Assembly (NCBI RefSeq): GCF_004664715.2
Contig: NC_051070.1
Span: 70,870,200-70,934,199, forward strand
DNA from: Peromyscus leucopus
Lineage: Eukaryota; Chordata; Mammalia; Rodentia; Cricetidae
Length of the DNA stretch: 64,000 nt
Reading direction: 5' to 3'
Position 1 is the stretch's first letter, and each line of letters begins with the position of its first letter. This document shows, piece by piece, positions 11,711 through 22,988 of the stretch. Made by a program: the position numbers and the translations under genes. Below the pieces are notes generated by a model. That model was not told the DNA's origin and searched no databases. It was given only the letters and a program-made list of their open reading frames with translations.

Positions 11711-12081
11711 TAGACGCTGTGGGAGTGAGTGAGGGAAATGGATGTTGCCATCCTCAAATGAAATGATTTCTGAGAACGTTCCTAAGAGTAGCTGTGTGTA
11801 GTTGTGATTCCAGGCCAACTTCTATAGAAGGTAAAATGCATGCATGAAAACATCATATCTGTATTCTCAACAAAAACTGATTGAAATAGAAAAAACTTTG
11901 TCCTCTTGCAACTGAAAGACCATGAGAGACCTGAAAAAGACTTTTCTCACACACTGTAATTTTCACAGACAAATATTGGCCTAAGTATCTGTCTCTAAGA
12001 AAAGGGGGAGTTCATGATGAATGATCCGAACATTCTGTGATATGTAAGTGGATTAATAAATATAGTTCTAGACAGAATGTG

Positions 12082-12083
<2 letters not shown>

Positions 12084-12122
<39 letters not shown>
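12084..12122. repeat. (CA)n microsatellite
   Basis: A pure CA run upstream of the Trav5-like segment, followed by AT-rich DNA. In block B the matching place has an AT repeat at 55251-55296. Confidence 0.95.
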
Positions 12123-12124
<2 letters not shown>

Positions 12125-12600
12125 CTTATATATAAGCACATCATATATATTCCATTTATATATGAAAATACCACATATATACATGTATATATGAAGCATT
12201 TTACATGTGTTACATTAGATTCAAATATAGAAAATAATCTCACTAGTGTGTACAAATACCATTATTGATCTCTCAGCACTAGAACACACTTGATATACCA
12301 TATTGCTGTTTTATGTGTCTGAGTCCTTCACAGGTTAGAGAACACTTATGCAGAGGCCTCACTGGTTAAAAGTGCAACCACAAGGTGGTAGTAGATCTCA
12401 GCTGCTGGGGAGAATGCAGAGGATTCACTTCCTTGTGTTGATTGTGCAGGCTTAGGGCAGAAGCCCAGCCTTTTTCTTAGTGGCCGAGTGGATGACTCAA
12501 GAGATAGAATTGTTACTGAGAAAGAACAACAACCCATAGCTGTAGCTGACCTCTTAGTCATCCCAATTGTACCCTGGATCTTAATTTAATTGGAAGAATA

Positions 12601-13106
12601 ATGAAGACATTTGTTCCTACTTTATTCATGTTCTTGTGGCTGCAGCTGGATGGTGAGTTAAAATTTTAGAGCCACAGAATATTCCATGGGCATTTCTGAG
12701 ACATCGAGGAGGAACTCTATTTTATTCAGATTTTTTCTAGTGACTGTAGAAAAAGAGAATACTGGAAAGTGACAACATGACAACCTTTCTCATTTCACCC
12801 CATCTTTCTGCACAGGGGTGATCCAAGGTGAACAGGTGGAGCAGCATCCTTCCACCCTGAGTGTCCAGGAGGGAGCCAGCGCTGTCATCAACTGCACTTA
12901 CACAGACAGTACCTTGTCCTACTTCCCTTGGTATAAGCAAGGACCTGGAGAGCATCCTCAGCTCATTATTGACATTCGTTCAACTGTGGAAAGAAAGCAG
13001 GAGCAAAGACTGATCATTTTACAGGATAAGAAAGCCAAACACCTCTCCCTGCACATCACAGACACCCGGCCTGGAGACTCTGCCATGTACTTCTGTGCTG
13101 CAAGTG
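12601..13106 (+). CDS. Trav5: TRA V segment, Trav5-like, functional (block A)
   Basis: Leader exon 12601-12652 encodes MKTFVPTLFMFLWLQLD, a hydrophobic signal peptide, with donor GTGAGT at 12653. V exon 12816-13106 follows acceptor tctgcacag. The domain keeps the first cysteine (INCTY), tryptophan (FPWYKQ), the DSAMYFC motif and the CAAS start of CDR3. No stop or frameshift is seen. The protein is the TCR alpha variable domain that contacts peptide-MHC after joining to a J segment. It resembles mouse Trav5 and human TRAV13. It lies 7 kb downstream of the broken Trav4-like segment and 1.7 kb upstream of the Trav6-like one. The heptamer is non-consensus (CACACTG). The block B copy is destroyed, so this is the only usable copy in the window. 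Confidence 0.93.
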
Positions 13107-13145
13107 CACACTGCTCCACAGGCACCTGCAGCCTGTCCTCAAACC
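13107..13145 (+). other. 23-RSS of Trav5-like segment A
   Basis: Heptamer CACACTG, 23-bp spacer, nonamer CCTCAAACC. The fifth heptamer base is C instead of G. The first three bases (CAC), most important for RAG cutting, are intact. Confidence 0.85.
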
Positions 13146-14148
13146 TGCCACAGGGACTGGAGCCCCATCCACATCCTGTGTCACAGGTCTTCCAGTACAT
13201 TTGCTATTTGTTAGTTGGCAAGTGACAACTATAGTGTAGACATTAAAAACACAAACTTTCAAGTCACTCAAAACAATTTAGGACAATTTTTCCTATTTTA
13301 AAAAATTGAAATACAGTTTAATCATCCCCTATCCCTGGCTGCAGCACATTGTGAATGTCATAGAGAACCAGAACTCCTGTGCTTCAGAGAGGAAGAGGCT
13401 GGGGCACGCTCAGCCCCAGGTGGGACATCTACATCACACACATTCATCTCCAGGTCAGAGGTCACTGAGGAAGGGGGGATGGAAAGACTGAAATAGCCAT
13501 AGGTGGGGAATGACTACAAAGGGACAGTGTTTTCTGGACACAGCAGGGCAAGCGCACACATGGACTCACAGAGGATGACAGCACACAAAAGACTTGCAAA
13601 GGATCAGGCCAGATGCAATTAATTGCAGTAGGGCAGAGGGAAGGTGGGCATCCCACCCTTAGCTAAGGAGCTAGGGACAGTTGGTAGCTACTGGAATAGA
13701 GAATAGATTTCTTTAAAAATGGAGCCCCTGGTGCACAAACCGCCTTCCACTGAAGGCCACACATCCAATGGTATACGGGCAGGACAACCTGCAACTCAAA
13801 CATTGAGGTGTTTGTTTTAAAAGGAGGGGGACTGGGTTGGTAGGGAAGAGTGGATGGTTCTAGCAGGAGTATAGGGATCAGGTGAATGCAAACAAAATTC
13901 ATTTCATAACATTCTCCAAGAACTAAAAAATTGAGAAAATGTAGATAAATTTTATCAGTGGGTAGGTGTGCGTGTGCATATATATGTATGTGTATTATTT
14001 TATACATATTCAGCACACAAAATACCATAGCATACACATAGTTCAATAACACTGGTAATTTCAGGCATTGATCGGGGACTTGAGACCTGCCTCCTCTGGG
14101 TGAGGTTTCCAGTTTTTGCAGACATCTGTGGTGCAGTTTGAAGGGAAA
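13146..14148. other. Intergenic, no gene seen
   Basis: Unique-looking DNA between the Trav5- and Trav6-like segments, conserved in block B. I see only weak simple-sequence tracts. Confidence 0.5.
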
Positions 14149-14162
14149 TCAGCAGAGGGCGC
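14149..14162 (+). promoter_or_regulatory. CTCF-like motif upstream of Trav6-like segment A
   Basis: TCAGCAGAGGGCGC matches 13 of 14 positions of CCASYAGRKGGCRS. It lies about 185 bp before the leader ATG, in the promoter region, and is identical in block B at 57640. Confidence 0.55.
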
Positions 14163-14334
14163 TGTCTCTTCAGATGTGGTTAATGTCTGCATCCAGGTGG
14201 TGGCTTCACATGACACACTGTCACAGTGAAGGAGGCCCTTGTCTATGAGTGAGGAGTTTCAGTAAGGTCCTGCAGGAGACTTGTCCTGTGAGTTTGGTGC
14301 ACTTGAGAACCAAGTGTCATTTTCTTCTATGAAC

Positions 14335-14848
14335 ATGCTTCCTGACACCTGCTCAGTTCTGCTGCTCCTCTTCATGCTCAGTAAGTTACATTTACCCTAA
14401 GTGTGGTTGTCATTTCCTTACAACTGAGGAAGTCTTTACCTTCGTCCTCACACAGAAAAGTGACTCCTTGTTTGTTTGTTTATTTATTTATTTATTTATT
14501 CATTCATTCATTCATTCATTCATTCATTCATTCGTTTGTTTATTTATTTTCAGGGAGGAGCAAAGGAGACTCAGTGACCCAGACAGAAGGCCTGATCACT
14601 GTCACAGAGGGGAAGCCTGTGATGATGAACTGCACCTATCAGACTACTTACTCAAATATTTTCCTTTTCTGGTATGTGCAGTATCCCAAAAAAGCCCCTC
14701 GGCTACTCCTGAGGAGCGCCACAGACAACCAGAGGACAGAGCACCAAGGGTTCCAGGCCACTCTCCAGAAGAGCAGCAGCTCCTTCCACCTGCAGAAGTC
14801 CTCAGTGCAGCTGGCAGACTCTGCCCTGTACTACTGTGCTCTGAGTGA
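14335..14848 (+). CDS. Trav6: TRA V segment, Trav6-like, functional (block A)
   Basis: Leader exon 14335-14380 (MLPDTCSVLLLLFML, donor GTAAGT) and V exon 14554-14848, joined through an AGG codon to give RSKGDSVTQTEG. The first cysteine (MNCTY), tryptophan (LFWYVQ), DSALYYC and CALS are intact. CDR1 reads TTYSNIF, one residue longer than in block B. The product is a TCR alpha variable domain. Similarity is to mouse Trav6. The intron is short (173 bp), and its 3' end is a tetranucleotide microsatellite (14469-14550) that serves as the polypyrimidine tract. A consensus heptamer follows. Confidence 0.93.
14469..14550. repeat. TTTA/TTCA tetranucleotide repeat abutting splice acceptor
   Basis: Runs of GTTT, ATTT and ATTC repeats end only 1-3 bases before the TTTTCAG acceptor of the Trav6-like V exon. 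The block B tract (57958-58015) is shorter and nearly all TTTA. Confidence 0.95.
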
Positions 14849-14887
14849 CACAGTGAGGGGACTGCAGGGGAAGCTGCACACAAACCC
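14849..14887 (+). other. RSS of Trav6-like segment A
   Basis: Consensus heptamer CACAGTG at 14849-14855. The best nonamer ACACAAACC implies a 22-bp spacer; with 23 bp it reads CACAAACCC. Confidence 0.85.
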
Positions 14888-15339
14888 AGGGTGCAGGAGG
14901 CTGAGGGAGTGGCCTGTGAGGGAGGGCTGTGTGTCTTCTCTAAGTGGGGTTTACCCTGCCTCCTGAAACACAGTAGCTCATCTCAGGTCAAATTCCTAGA
15001 AACTTAATAATCTGTGGATATTCTGACAGGATAGGATGGAAGTCATTGTTAGAGACAACGAGGCTTTGATCCCTAGAAATACTCTTCTCTTCTAAGTGAG
15101 GACTTCTCAGAGAAAAATATCTCCAGGAAAAGCTGGACATAGGATTTATCTCTACCATGAAGTCTTACAAAATTTGATGATTTAATTGTCCAGCAATCTT
15201 CTGTTCCTACCCCATAAATTTATGACCAAATGAAGAATATAGGCTTTAGTATTTAAAAATCTACTTCAGTCTCCCTTGGCAAGCTATTTAGATTCTTCCT
15301 CTCCTTGGTCCATGGTACAGAGATTTCAGTCCGACTTGT

Positions 15340-15715
15340 GGTCTCAGTTACTGTTTTATTGCTGTGAAGAGACACCATGACCAAGACAACTTACAGAAGG
15401 AAGCAGTTAATTGAGGACTTGATTACAGTTTCAGAGGTTGAGCCATGATGATTGTGGTGGCAAGCGTAGCAGCAGGCAGTAGCCATGTCCCTGGAGCAGT
15501 GGCTGAGAGCTTCCACCTGATCACCAGCAAGAGGCAGAGAGAGGGAGAGACTGGGCCTGGCTTGGGCTTTGAGATCCCAAAGTCCACCCCAGTGACACAC
15601 CTCCTCTGATAAGGCCACGCCTACTGATCCTTCCTAAACAGTCCACCATCTTGGAACCAAACGTTCAGACTTTTGAGCCTGTGGGGCCATTCTCATTGAA
15701 ACCTTCACACTCCCC
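15340..15715 (+). mobile_element. Rodent interspersed repeat (family uncertain)
   Basis: Matches the common rodent repeat that starts near attgctgtgaagagacacca and ends near gccattctcattgaaacc. Its copy is at 58800-59180 in block B. It may be URR1-like, but I am not sure of the family. Confidence 0.6.
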
Positions 15716-16269
15716 AACAGCATTCAGTTAGTGAAGCTGCTCATGAAACACAGCTGTTGGAATTCTCAAGGTGATGCAGAGAGGCAGCTCCTTCTCTTTC
15801 CTACACACCATGTAGGGGTCAGGCTGCCCACTCTCATAGGTCATTGCACTTTGACTAAATCCTGAGGATGTGGTGTAGTCAGTCATTTAGGATTAGAGCT
15901 AGATTCTCAGATAACTCTTCTGAATTATGGGGGAGGAACAAAAGTGTTGTTCTATTTCAATTCTGGAAACAAAATACTTAAAGTAAAATGCTCTAGTACT
16001 CATATTTATCTCTCTGTAATGGAAGGAAGATCTGAAATCGATGACTATAGTGTCCCTCAAGAAAGACTCATAATTGTGTACAAAAAGAGCAGAAAAGAAG
16101 TACATGCTATCTTACTGGTTAGGGAGTAAAATAGAATGTCAAATTGCATTTCTAAACCCCGAAAACTACTTAAATGGCACAGAATAGAATAGACTCTCTC
16201 ATAAGAGAGCTTATCAACCTAAAATGAATGCTAAATCTAAAAAAACCCTCAGTGCCAGGCATGGGAATC

Positions 16270-16761
16270 TCTGGGTGCCCACAACTGACTCCGTTTCCCA
16301 GTTTGAATCTGAAGTCTATTCTGAGTCAATAGAGTTCCAGCTTGTTTGCTCCAAGGCTGTGAGAAAGTACTGATTAGCCTGCAGAGTCTCCTTGAAGGGC
16401 TTTGAGAAAGTTCTGATTAGCCCAGAGTCTCCTTGAAGGGCTGTGAGAAAGTCCTGATTAGCCCACAAGAGGGAAAACACTATTAAGCTAGATGCAGGCT
16501 GCTGGTGCAGCCAGAGGTACATGTAAATAGAAAAAGAAACTGCTCCTTGATGCAAGGCAGGATAAATAGTGGTTGAATGCCTGTGCAGTGCATTGCTATA
16601 CCTCCATCCTTCAAAACTGTATATAAGCTGGCTGTGAAATAAACTCGGGGCTGTATGGCATTGACCGGCAGACCTCTCAACTCTTTTCTGTCTTCTTCAT
16701 TGTCTCTTCAATCCACACTCCTCTACCCAGCTACCCAGCTGACTGTCGGCAGGCCCCGACA
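16270..16761 (+). mobile_element. Solo LTR with tandem U3 repeats (block A)
   Basis: Flanked by the 6-bp duplication ggaatc at 16264-16269 and 16762-16767. It contains a TATA box (gtatataagc), an AATAAA signal shortly after, and a CCCCGACA end. A ~43-bp direct repeat in U3 (16355-16466) is present about 2.6 times. The same LTR with the same duplication is in block B (59735-60326), so it predates the duplication. Confidence 0.85.
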
Positions 16762-17027
16762 GGAATCCTGCCTTCAAGTTGTTCACAGGGCCTTCAAGTG
16801 TCTCTTCCAAAAGAGATGGGCTATTGCTATTGGCTTTGATTGCTCTGAGATTGTACATAACAACCCTTTGCTAATGATACGACATAACTTGAGACTTAGG
16901 ACTTGGAGGAATTTATTTAGAATTGACCTGAAGACTCCTTCCTGAGGATGAGTTTTCAAGTATATGCAAGATTCCAAGGGAGAAAAGCAATACATATTCC
17001 TACCAAACTGTATAAATGCTATGAACC

Positions 17028-17055
17028 AAAAAAAAAAAAAAAAAAAAAAAAAAAA
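17028..17055. repeat. Poly(A) run
   Basis: 28 A in a row; the block B counterpart at 60591-60605 has 15. Confidence 0.95.
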
Positions 17056-17544
17056 GACCATCATGGCAAGAACACCCACAAGGGTGCAATAGTAGAACTT
17101 TTATCTTGGAGGAAACTAAAAATGTATTTTTTATTGGATTTAAGACATGCTCAAAGGAAGGAATTTAGGCCCAATACTGTAAACCTAGTTAACTACCCAT
17201 GGCTGGACAGGTCATAGACCCTAGAGGAGAACCTACTACAGCCACCCTCCTAAATCAATACAGCTTCTAACAGTACTCTAAATATTGATAACTACACACA
17301 GAAATAAGTGTAGTTCTCACATCTGATCACATATGTTCATTTTGAAGCATATAGAGGCCATGGTAGTGTTTGACAACTGGTCACAATGCAGAGAATAAGT
17401 GCTGTGACATTTCTAGTTCCAGTTAAGACATCTACAGTGAAATTCCTACAACTAAGGCTCATGGAACACCACAGAAATGTACCAGAAGGGATTTTAAGAA
17501 CCAAAGGACCAGGACACCAGCTGAGAGTATGACATGAGGGAGAA

Positions 17545-18180
17545 GACTTAGTCATTGCTGATGTGAATGCAAACAAGTATAAACAATGTGGAAACCAGTA
17601 TGGAGGTTCCTCCAAATGCTGAGCATAAATCTGCCATACTAGCTATACCACTCCTGAGGAATTAACCAAAAGAATCTACATCTTTCTAAAGAGATACTTG
17701 TTCCCATCTGTTACTGGTCCTGCCTCAACTTGATATGCCCAACTTAGTTGACTCCTCATGGGAGGCCTTATCCTTTCCGAGGGGTGGATGGAGGGGGAAG
17801 GTGGGGAATAATCCAGAAGAGGGGAGGGAGGGGGAACTGTGGTTGGTATGTAAAATGAAAAAAAAATTAAATAAAAAAAAGAAAGGGGGAAAAGGAGATA
17901 CTTGCTCTTTCAAGTTCATTGCAGCTCTATTCATAATCACTAGGAATTAGAAACACTCTACATGTCCATCAGCTGATGGAAGAAATATGAAAATGTGGTA
18001 CATTAACACAGTGAGTTATTATTCATCTGAAATTAAGAAAAATAAAATTATGAAATTTTCACGTAGGTGGTTGGAACTGGAAACAGTCATCCTGAGCAAG
18101 ATAACCCAGATACAATAAATAAAGGAGCATAGTGTTTTCTCAAATATGTGGATGCTAGCTTTTAATATGTGTGCTTTATT
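17545..18180 (+). mobile_element. LINE-1 3' end with a second L1 tail nested in it
   Basis: Outer L1 ORF2-end/3' sequence in + orientation is split by an inserted L1 3' UTR fragment with an A-rich tail (17701-17894). The inserted piece is bounded by a 10-bp duplication gagatacttg at 17691-17700 and 17895-17904. Both elements are in block B (61105-61745). Confidence 0.8.
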
Positions 18181-19651
18181 TGGAATATCCATACATGTTA
18201 GGTGTCAATAGGAGGCCATGAGGGAGAAGGGGATTTTCAGAGGAAGAGGAAACAGAAAAAAACTGCCATAAATGGGGAAATGGAACAGGCAGGATTAATA
18301 GAGCTGGGGATGAGAGGACAGGGTAGAGGAAGGAATGTGGGGAGGGATAACTAGCACTAAAGGAGATCTGAACAAATCAATATGGAAAAATCTGTGATAG
18401 AAACTTCCTGAAACACATGCTCCACAGTTGAGCCTAGTTATAATCTGTGAGGGTAGATACACGCTTAGAAGACTGTTTGACATGATTAATAGCAAAATAA
18501 CAATAGTAGTTCCCCTAGTGCCTAAGGCCTCTTGCTTGAATCATGGGATTTTTGGCCATGTTACAGTACTTGGCATGAATCCCTACTGTTGAGGAGGCTT
18601 AAAATCCAATCAGAAAGCATTGTTATTCTGTAGCAGTCAGGCCACAATTACACCACTGAGCACATACTACCTGGAAGTTCAGTACTGTAGCATGCAGGGT
18701 CCAGCTCTGGTTAATACTCTTGGGACCTTTCTTCCCCAGCAGCCTGCTGAGGACCTTCCAGTGCTATAAAAGCTAACCATCAAGGAAGACTTTCCTCAGT
18801 AATTTCCAGGTTGACTTCTCTATGTCATGCAACAGTAGAATGTGGAGGCTTTAGACTTAGAATCTCACCATCCAGTTATAGTGGGCAGCCAAGAACCATG
18901 CCAATAACCTGTGTTGTTTTGTACACCTCTATGGCTTCCCTGAACAAAAACTCACAAGCCTGATACTGAGATTGTTGTTTAATAAGTTCCTCTAATTTCT
19001 CCAAAGCTAGATTTATGCACATAAAATCATAATTTGAGTATTAATGTGATAAATTATTATACTAAGATATTATTTTAGAACATGGAGTTGATAAATTATT
19101 CATACTGGAAGAATATTTAATGAGGGGATAATGAAGCACGTGCTCCAGAGTCCCTTACCCAAACAGACTCAAGGTCTAAGGAGAGCCCAGTGGCATGATC
19201 ACATGGTTTTAAATTATATTCAAAAAAGTGATTATAAAGTTACCATAAACATCTTTTGGATCTGATAGAATGAATGATTGAGTTGGACTTATTCCTGTTT
19301 CACACTTTCATTCATTGTACACATAGTTGATGTCATCAAGATTTCACAGCCTTTATCTAATTGTGTTTTTCATCATGTCTATTTTCCATTATGTCTATTT
19401 GCTTCTTGGTTTTTTTTTTTAACTAAAAGTAATGTTGATTCATTTCCAGTTATTTTTCAGTGTTGGAATCTGTAACTCCCCTCTGTATATTACTGAATAT
19501 AATCTGCTTCCAATATCCTGCTCTCACTGCTCACTGCTACCCCACTATGCACTCTGATCTCTCTGAAGAGGATTCTGTCCTTTGCCACAAAATTATTTCA
19601 CTGAATGCTAACTGTCAAGGCACTCAATAACTTCATTTTGATTGACAAAAT
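18181..19651. other. Intergenic, no gene seen
   Basis: Unique-looking AT-rich DNA conserved in block B. No V segment, RSS or recognisable gene was found. Confidence 0.5.
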
Positions 19652-19653
19652 AC

Positions 19654-19708
<55 letters not shown>

Positions 19709-19769
19709 AGGGAGGGAGGGAGGGAGGGGAGGGGAGGGGAGGGGAGGGGAGAGGAGAGGAGAGGAGAGG

Positions 19770-19843
<74 letters not shown>
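19652..19843. repeat. Composite purine tract (GA)n/(GGGA)n/(GGGGA)n/(GAGGA)n/(GA)n
   Basis: About 190 bases with almost no pyrimidine on the + strand, in nested register changes. The block B copy (63208-63274) is a simple GA run of 67 bases. Confidence 0.97.
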
Positions 19844-19845
<2 letters not shown>

Positions 19846-19881
19846 TGTGGTAGTGGAATTGGAATGCAATGATCATAATTC

Positions 19882-19895
19882 CTGCCCCCTGGTGG
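19882..19895 (-). promoter_or_regulatory. CTCF-like motif, reverse, right of cassette A
   Basis: On the minus strand CCACCAGGGGGCAG fits CCASYAGRKGGCRS at every position. It points towards the forward motif at 3799. The block B copy has one mismatch. Confidence 0.65.
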
Positions 19896-20580
19896 CCATG
19901 CATGGCATAATCTCCTCAGTGGGCAGGAACTAGAATATGTCAGGTGACACTTTTAAATTATGTTGTATTTTATAAGAAAAACCAGGGGACTGAACAGGAA
20001 CTGAGTCTCTTATCAGTTCGATGTATGTTGATTTTGACTTTGAGTTCATCAAAGTGAAGATTGTCTGTAGCAGATTTGCTGGCTTTTTTTAATTGTACAT
20101 TTAAAATGCTTATTTGAGTTTGTACTTCTTAATTTACTCATGTGGTAACACATCTGCAATATTCCTAGCAACATCTATCACATCTTTTTCTTGGGTATTT
20201 TGATGGCATTGTGTAAAAATCTGGTAATTATGCAGTGTTCTGATTCCTATGTCCCTGGTACTTGTTTTGAAATGTGTAAAGATGCTGTGATTTTCTCACT
20301 CTAAAATATCTTATTCTCCCATTTTGGTTCATAACTTTATATTCTTCTTTTCTAAAAGCTCACAAGTTTCTACTTAGAAAGCATTGAGCTTCTCTGTGCA
20401 TGATGAAAGCCGTGGATTCACACTCAGAAGTCAGCAAAGACAGGAGGAACTCTAGTGCAGCTGTGAACTTGTTATTTCTCAAATGGGCCTCTAGAGGACG
20501 CTCCTTTCTAAAAGGTAAATGGTGTTTTCACAGATTAGAATAAACTCACAGAAACCTTCCTTCTCCCCCTACCCTGCCTC

Positions 20581-20981
20581 CCCCCTCTCTGCTTAGAGCC
20601 CCTCCTGCCCCCTTTAACATTACATTACCTGTGTTCTACTACCCTACCGATTTCTCCTAAGCTCTCTCTTCTGGCCCTTGTGGCCATGTTCTAGTTTCCT
20701 GGCTTCTGCAAGGGGAGGGGAATTTGGTGGGTTCGGGGAGAGGTTGTAGGGGGTACAGGGTGGAGGTGGACACTATTGGAATACATTATGTTCATGTATG
20801 AAGTTACTAGATATTTGTTTTTAAACCTCCTCCAGTAATTCAGTAGGTATTCTGACAGAACATATTTTATGCAGATGTTAGAGGCAGGCCAAGGGAAAGA
20901 CATTGTCTCTTCTGGATTGTCTCCCCAGTGTCCCTAGGTTGAAGGTATCTAAATCTGTTAGAGATTGGAGCAACTTCTCTG
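20581..20981. other. Intergenic, no gene seen
   Basis: Unclassified DNA between the last base shown to be shared with block B and the retrocopy. The right edge of block A may lie here or further right. Confidence 0.45.
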
Positions 20982-22988
20982 TCTGCCTCTCCAATTCTTT
21001 TTTTTTTTTTTTTTAACCACCACCACCACAGCCATTTATTAAGTGCTTGCCAGGCACTGTGCTAAAGCTTTACAGACATTATTTCAGTTAATCCAGCAAC
21101 CCTGAGGTAGATATTTTCAACCCCCCACCCCCACATATTATTATAATAAAGGAAAACGAGACTCAGAGCGGTTAAAAGACTCAACCAAGGTCAAACCCAG
21201 CTGGTAAGTAGCAAGCTAGAAATGTGTACCAGACCCCAAAATGCATGCTTTTAAACACTGGACTGTTTCCCCTTGCAAGTTAAAGGACACACATTCCTTC
21301 CCAAAATGACCTTAGGTGAGGAGGGAGGGCAGTTTTAAACTGACTTCTTCAGTCAGTTCTTGTACTTATTCTCTTGGAGGAATGGAGTGTCATCCGGTGA
21401 TACGCTGACCACTGGGTCCCTTTCTCGAGATCCCTACCATTGCAGCCTTCCTCACGGAGGCCTCCACTCTCGACACCAGCCTACTCAATATGCTGCTCCC
21501 TTCTAGCAACCTCTGGAACGCAGGGGTCTGTCAAACTTGGTGACACTGAGCCAAAGACCTGAGAGAAATTAGGAGACATTCAGAAAATGTCCCTCATCCC
21601 TGAACTGCTGGACCCTAAGGCACAAGAGCACATTCGATGGAAGCACAAGCTCACTCCTTCCAGCCTGGTTCCCAAGCCTGGCCTCTTTCTAGCGGTATCT
21701 CCTCTCCAAACCTTTCCCTTTCTAGGTCCCTCCCCAGTTATCTCCAAGGCATCACCACTCGCAGGCCCATGGGCCTTGAGGACACCAGTTTCTGAGCCTT
21801 TATTCCTCCAGAAGTGTCCCAAAGTACTCAGCTGGGCTCCACTCAGGACCCCATGGACCTTTAATTAAACAGAGCTGACCGAAGGACAGGCAGAAAAGGA
21901 CCAGCAGACTGAGACAAGCTGAACCAGCATGTACAGACAAAGGAATGGCAAGAGTAGACAGAACACAGACTAACCAGGGACAAGTCAATGGAGCTAGCTA
22001 CCTGAGGTCAGAAATGAAGAGGGAACAGGGAGAACCCTGTGGAGACAGACCCTAGAGCCAAGCAGTCCAGCACTTGTAACCAGAGTTTCTCTGAGGAATA
22101 GCCTTGGTAAAGAGGTCACTGAAAGCCTAGGGAGGAGCAAGCCCAAAGACCCATTTAGAGGTGCATTAAGAGGACACCAAGAGAAATAGGTAGAAACAGG
22201 AAAGGCCTGGGCCTCTCTACAGAACCTGAGCTACTTCTATCCATCCCCACACCTACCCAATCTAGAAAAACTGGTCAGAGGGTCGCTGCTGGTAGCCCTT
22301 GCTCAATTCTGCACCAAGTTCTGAAGGGTGAAAGACAACAGAGGTAGGGAACTTACCAAGGAGTGAGATAGCACCATCCTTGGGAAGTTCACATTGTGAA
22401 GGAGACAGAAACCCATCCTAATCCTGAGGGCCTGGGGTCTGAGGGACACACTAAGCATGAGGACTACTTCTTGGTGCAGATTGATATTGCCTTAGGCATC
22501 TGAAGGGACAGAGAGTGAATGATGAGGTAAATCAGGGACACCGGAAGATCTAAGCTGGATTCTCCACACCTCATTAATAGTTAGCCATGTCACTGTGTCA
22601 CTAGTCTTCGAGGCAGGAACCCAATGTCCCCACAGCCACAGATGTATTTATGCAGAGTAAGCCAACGTTGCTAAGCAGCTTGAAGGGTAAGTATCTTCCT
22701 GGGAGCCCCATGCTGTCCCATCCTCTTCCTCTAACAGTGCCCACCTTGCCCAGATCTCAGCTCTGTACTTTCAGATGTTTCCTTTCCAATTCCCAGACGT
22801 GCCTAGGGTTGACAAAGAGCAGGTGTCCTGCACAACCGAAGTGCTGGCCATAGCTGGGAGACCAGCAGTGCTGACTATTACAGAAATGACAGTAAGCACA
22901 CACCAAAACCACCTATTGTTAGTCCTTGCTCTAGGGCTTGTATTTAATACTTACTCATCTATCTTTAACTTCTGCCTCTCCAATTCTT
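20982..22988 (-). pseudogene. Retrocopy of an unidentified polyadenylated transcript
   Basis: A perfect 18-bp direct repeat (tctgcctctccaattctt) at 20982-20999 and 22971-22988 flanks about 1.97 kb. The insert starts with a run of about 15 T and, on the minus strand, has AATAAA about 25 bases before that poly(A). These are marks of LINE-1-mediated retrotransposition of an RNA transcribed on the minus strand. The poly(A) signal lies in a MIR element (21029-21240), sense with the transcript. I found no convincing long reading frame and do not recognise the parent. It could be a 3' UTR or a long non-coding RNA. It lies in the single-copy middle region. Confidence 0.8.
21029..21240 (-). mobile_element. 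MIR SINE inside the retrocopy
   Basis: Reverse complement of the mammalian-wide MIR: catttattaagtgcttgcc, gccaggcactgtgctaa, gaggtaga and a gaaaac.gagactcag block, then the aaggtcaaacccagctggtaag core. Confidence 0.85.

Larger units (their letters stand above)
2130..20580. repeat. Segmental duplication, block A (Trav4-5-6 cassette)
   Basis: The whole stretch aligns collinearly with 43947-64000. Base 2130 matches 43947 (ctgtgtcttttg context) and 20521-20580 equals 63941-64000. The Trav4 V exons differ at only about ten sites in 283 bp. Length differences come from insertions private to one copy: A has an LTR at 8046 and an L1 at 9046; B has an L1 at 48475, B1 at 52286, B2 at 53747, LTR at 55927 and B2 at 60024. 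The right limit is at least 20580 and cannot be fixed because block B runs off the window. Confidence 0.95.

Noticed and set aside
12346..12561. Possible fourth CTCF-like motif near 12376 upstream of Trav5
   Set aside because: Two core mismatches and different mismatches in block B, so too weak to call.
14468..14848. Second frame through the Trav6 V exon
   Set aside because: A shadow of the real V exon; it lacks the cysteine and tryptophan pattern.
16948..17217. Possible retrocopy at the 28-A run
   Set aside because: No flanking duplication or poly(A) signal in the right place; it may simply be a slipped A tract.
19598..19903. Open frames of Arg-Glu-Gly or Ser-Leu-Pro repeats
   Set aside because: They are frames through the GA-rich purine tract.
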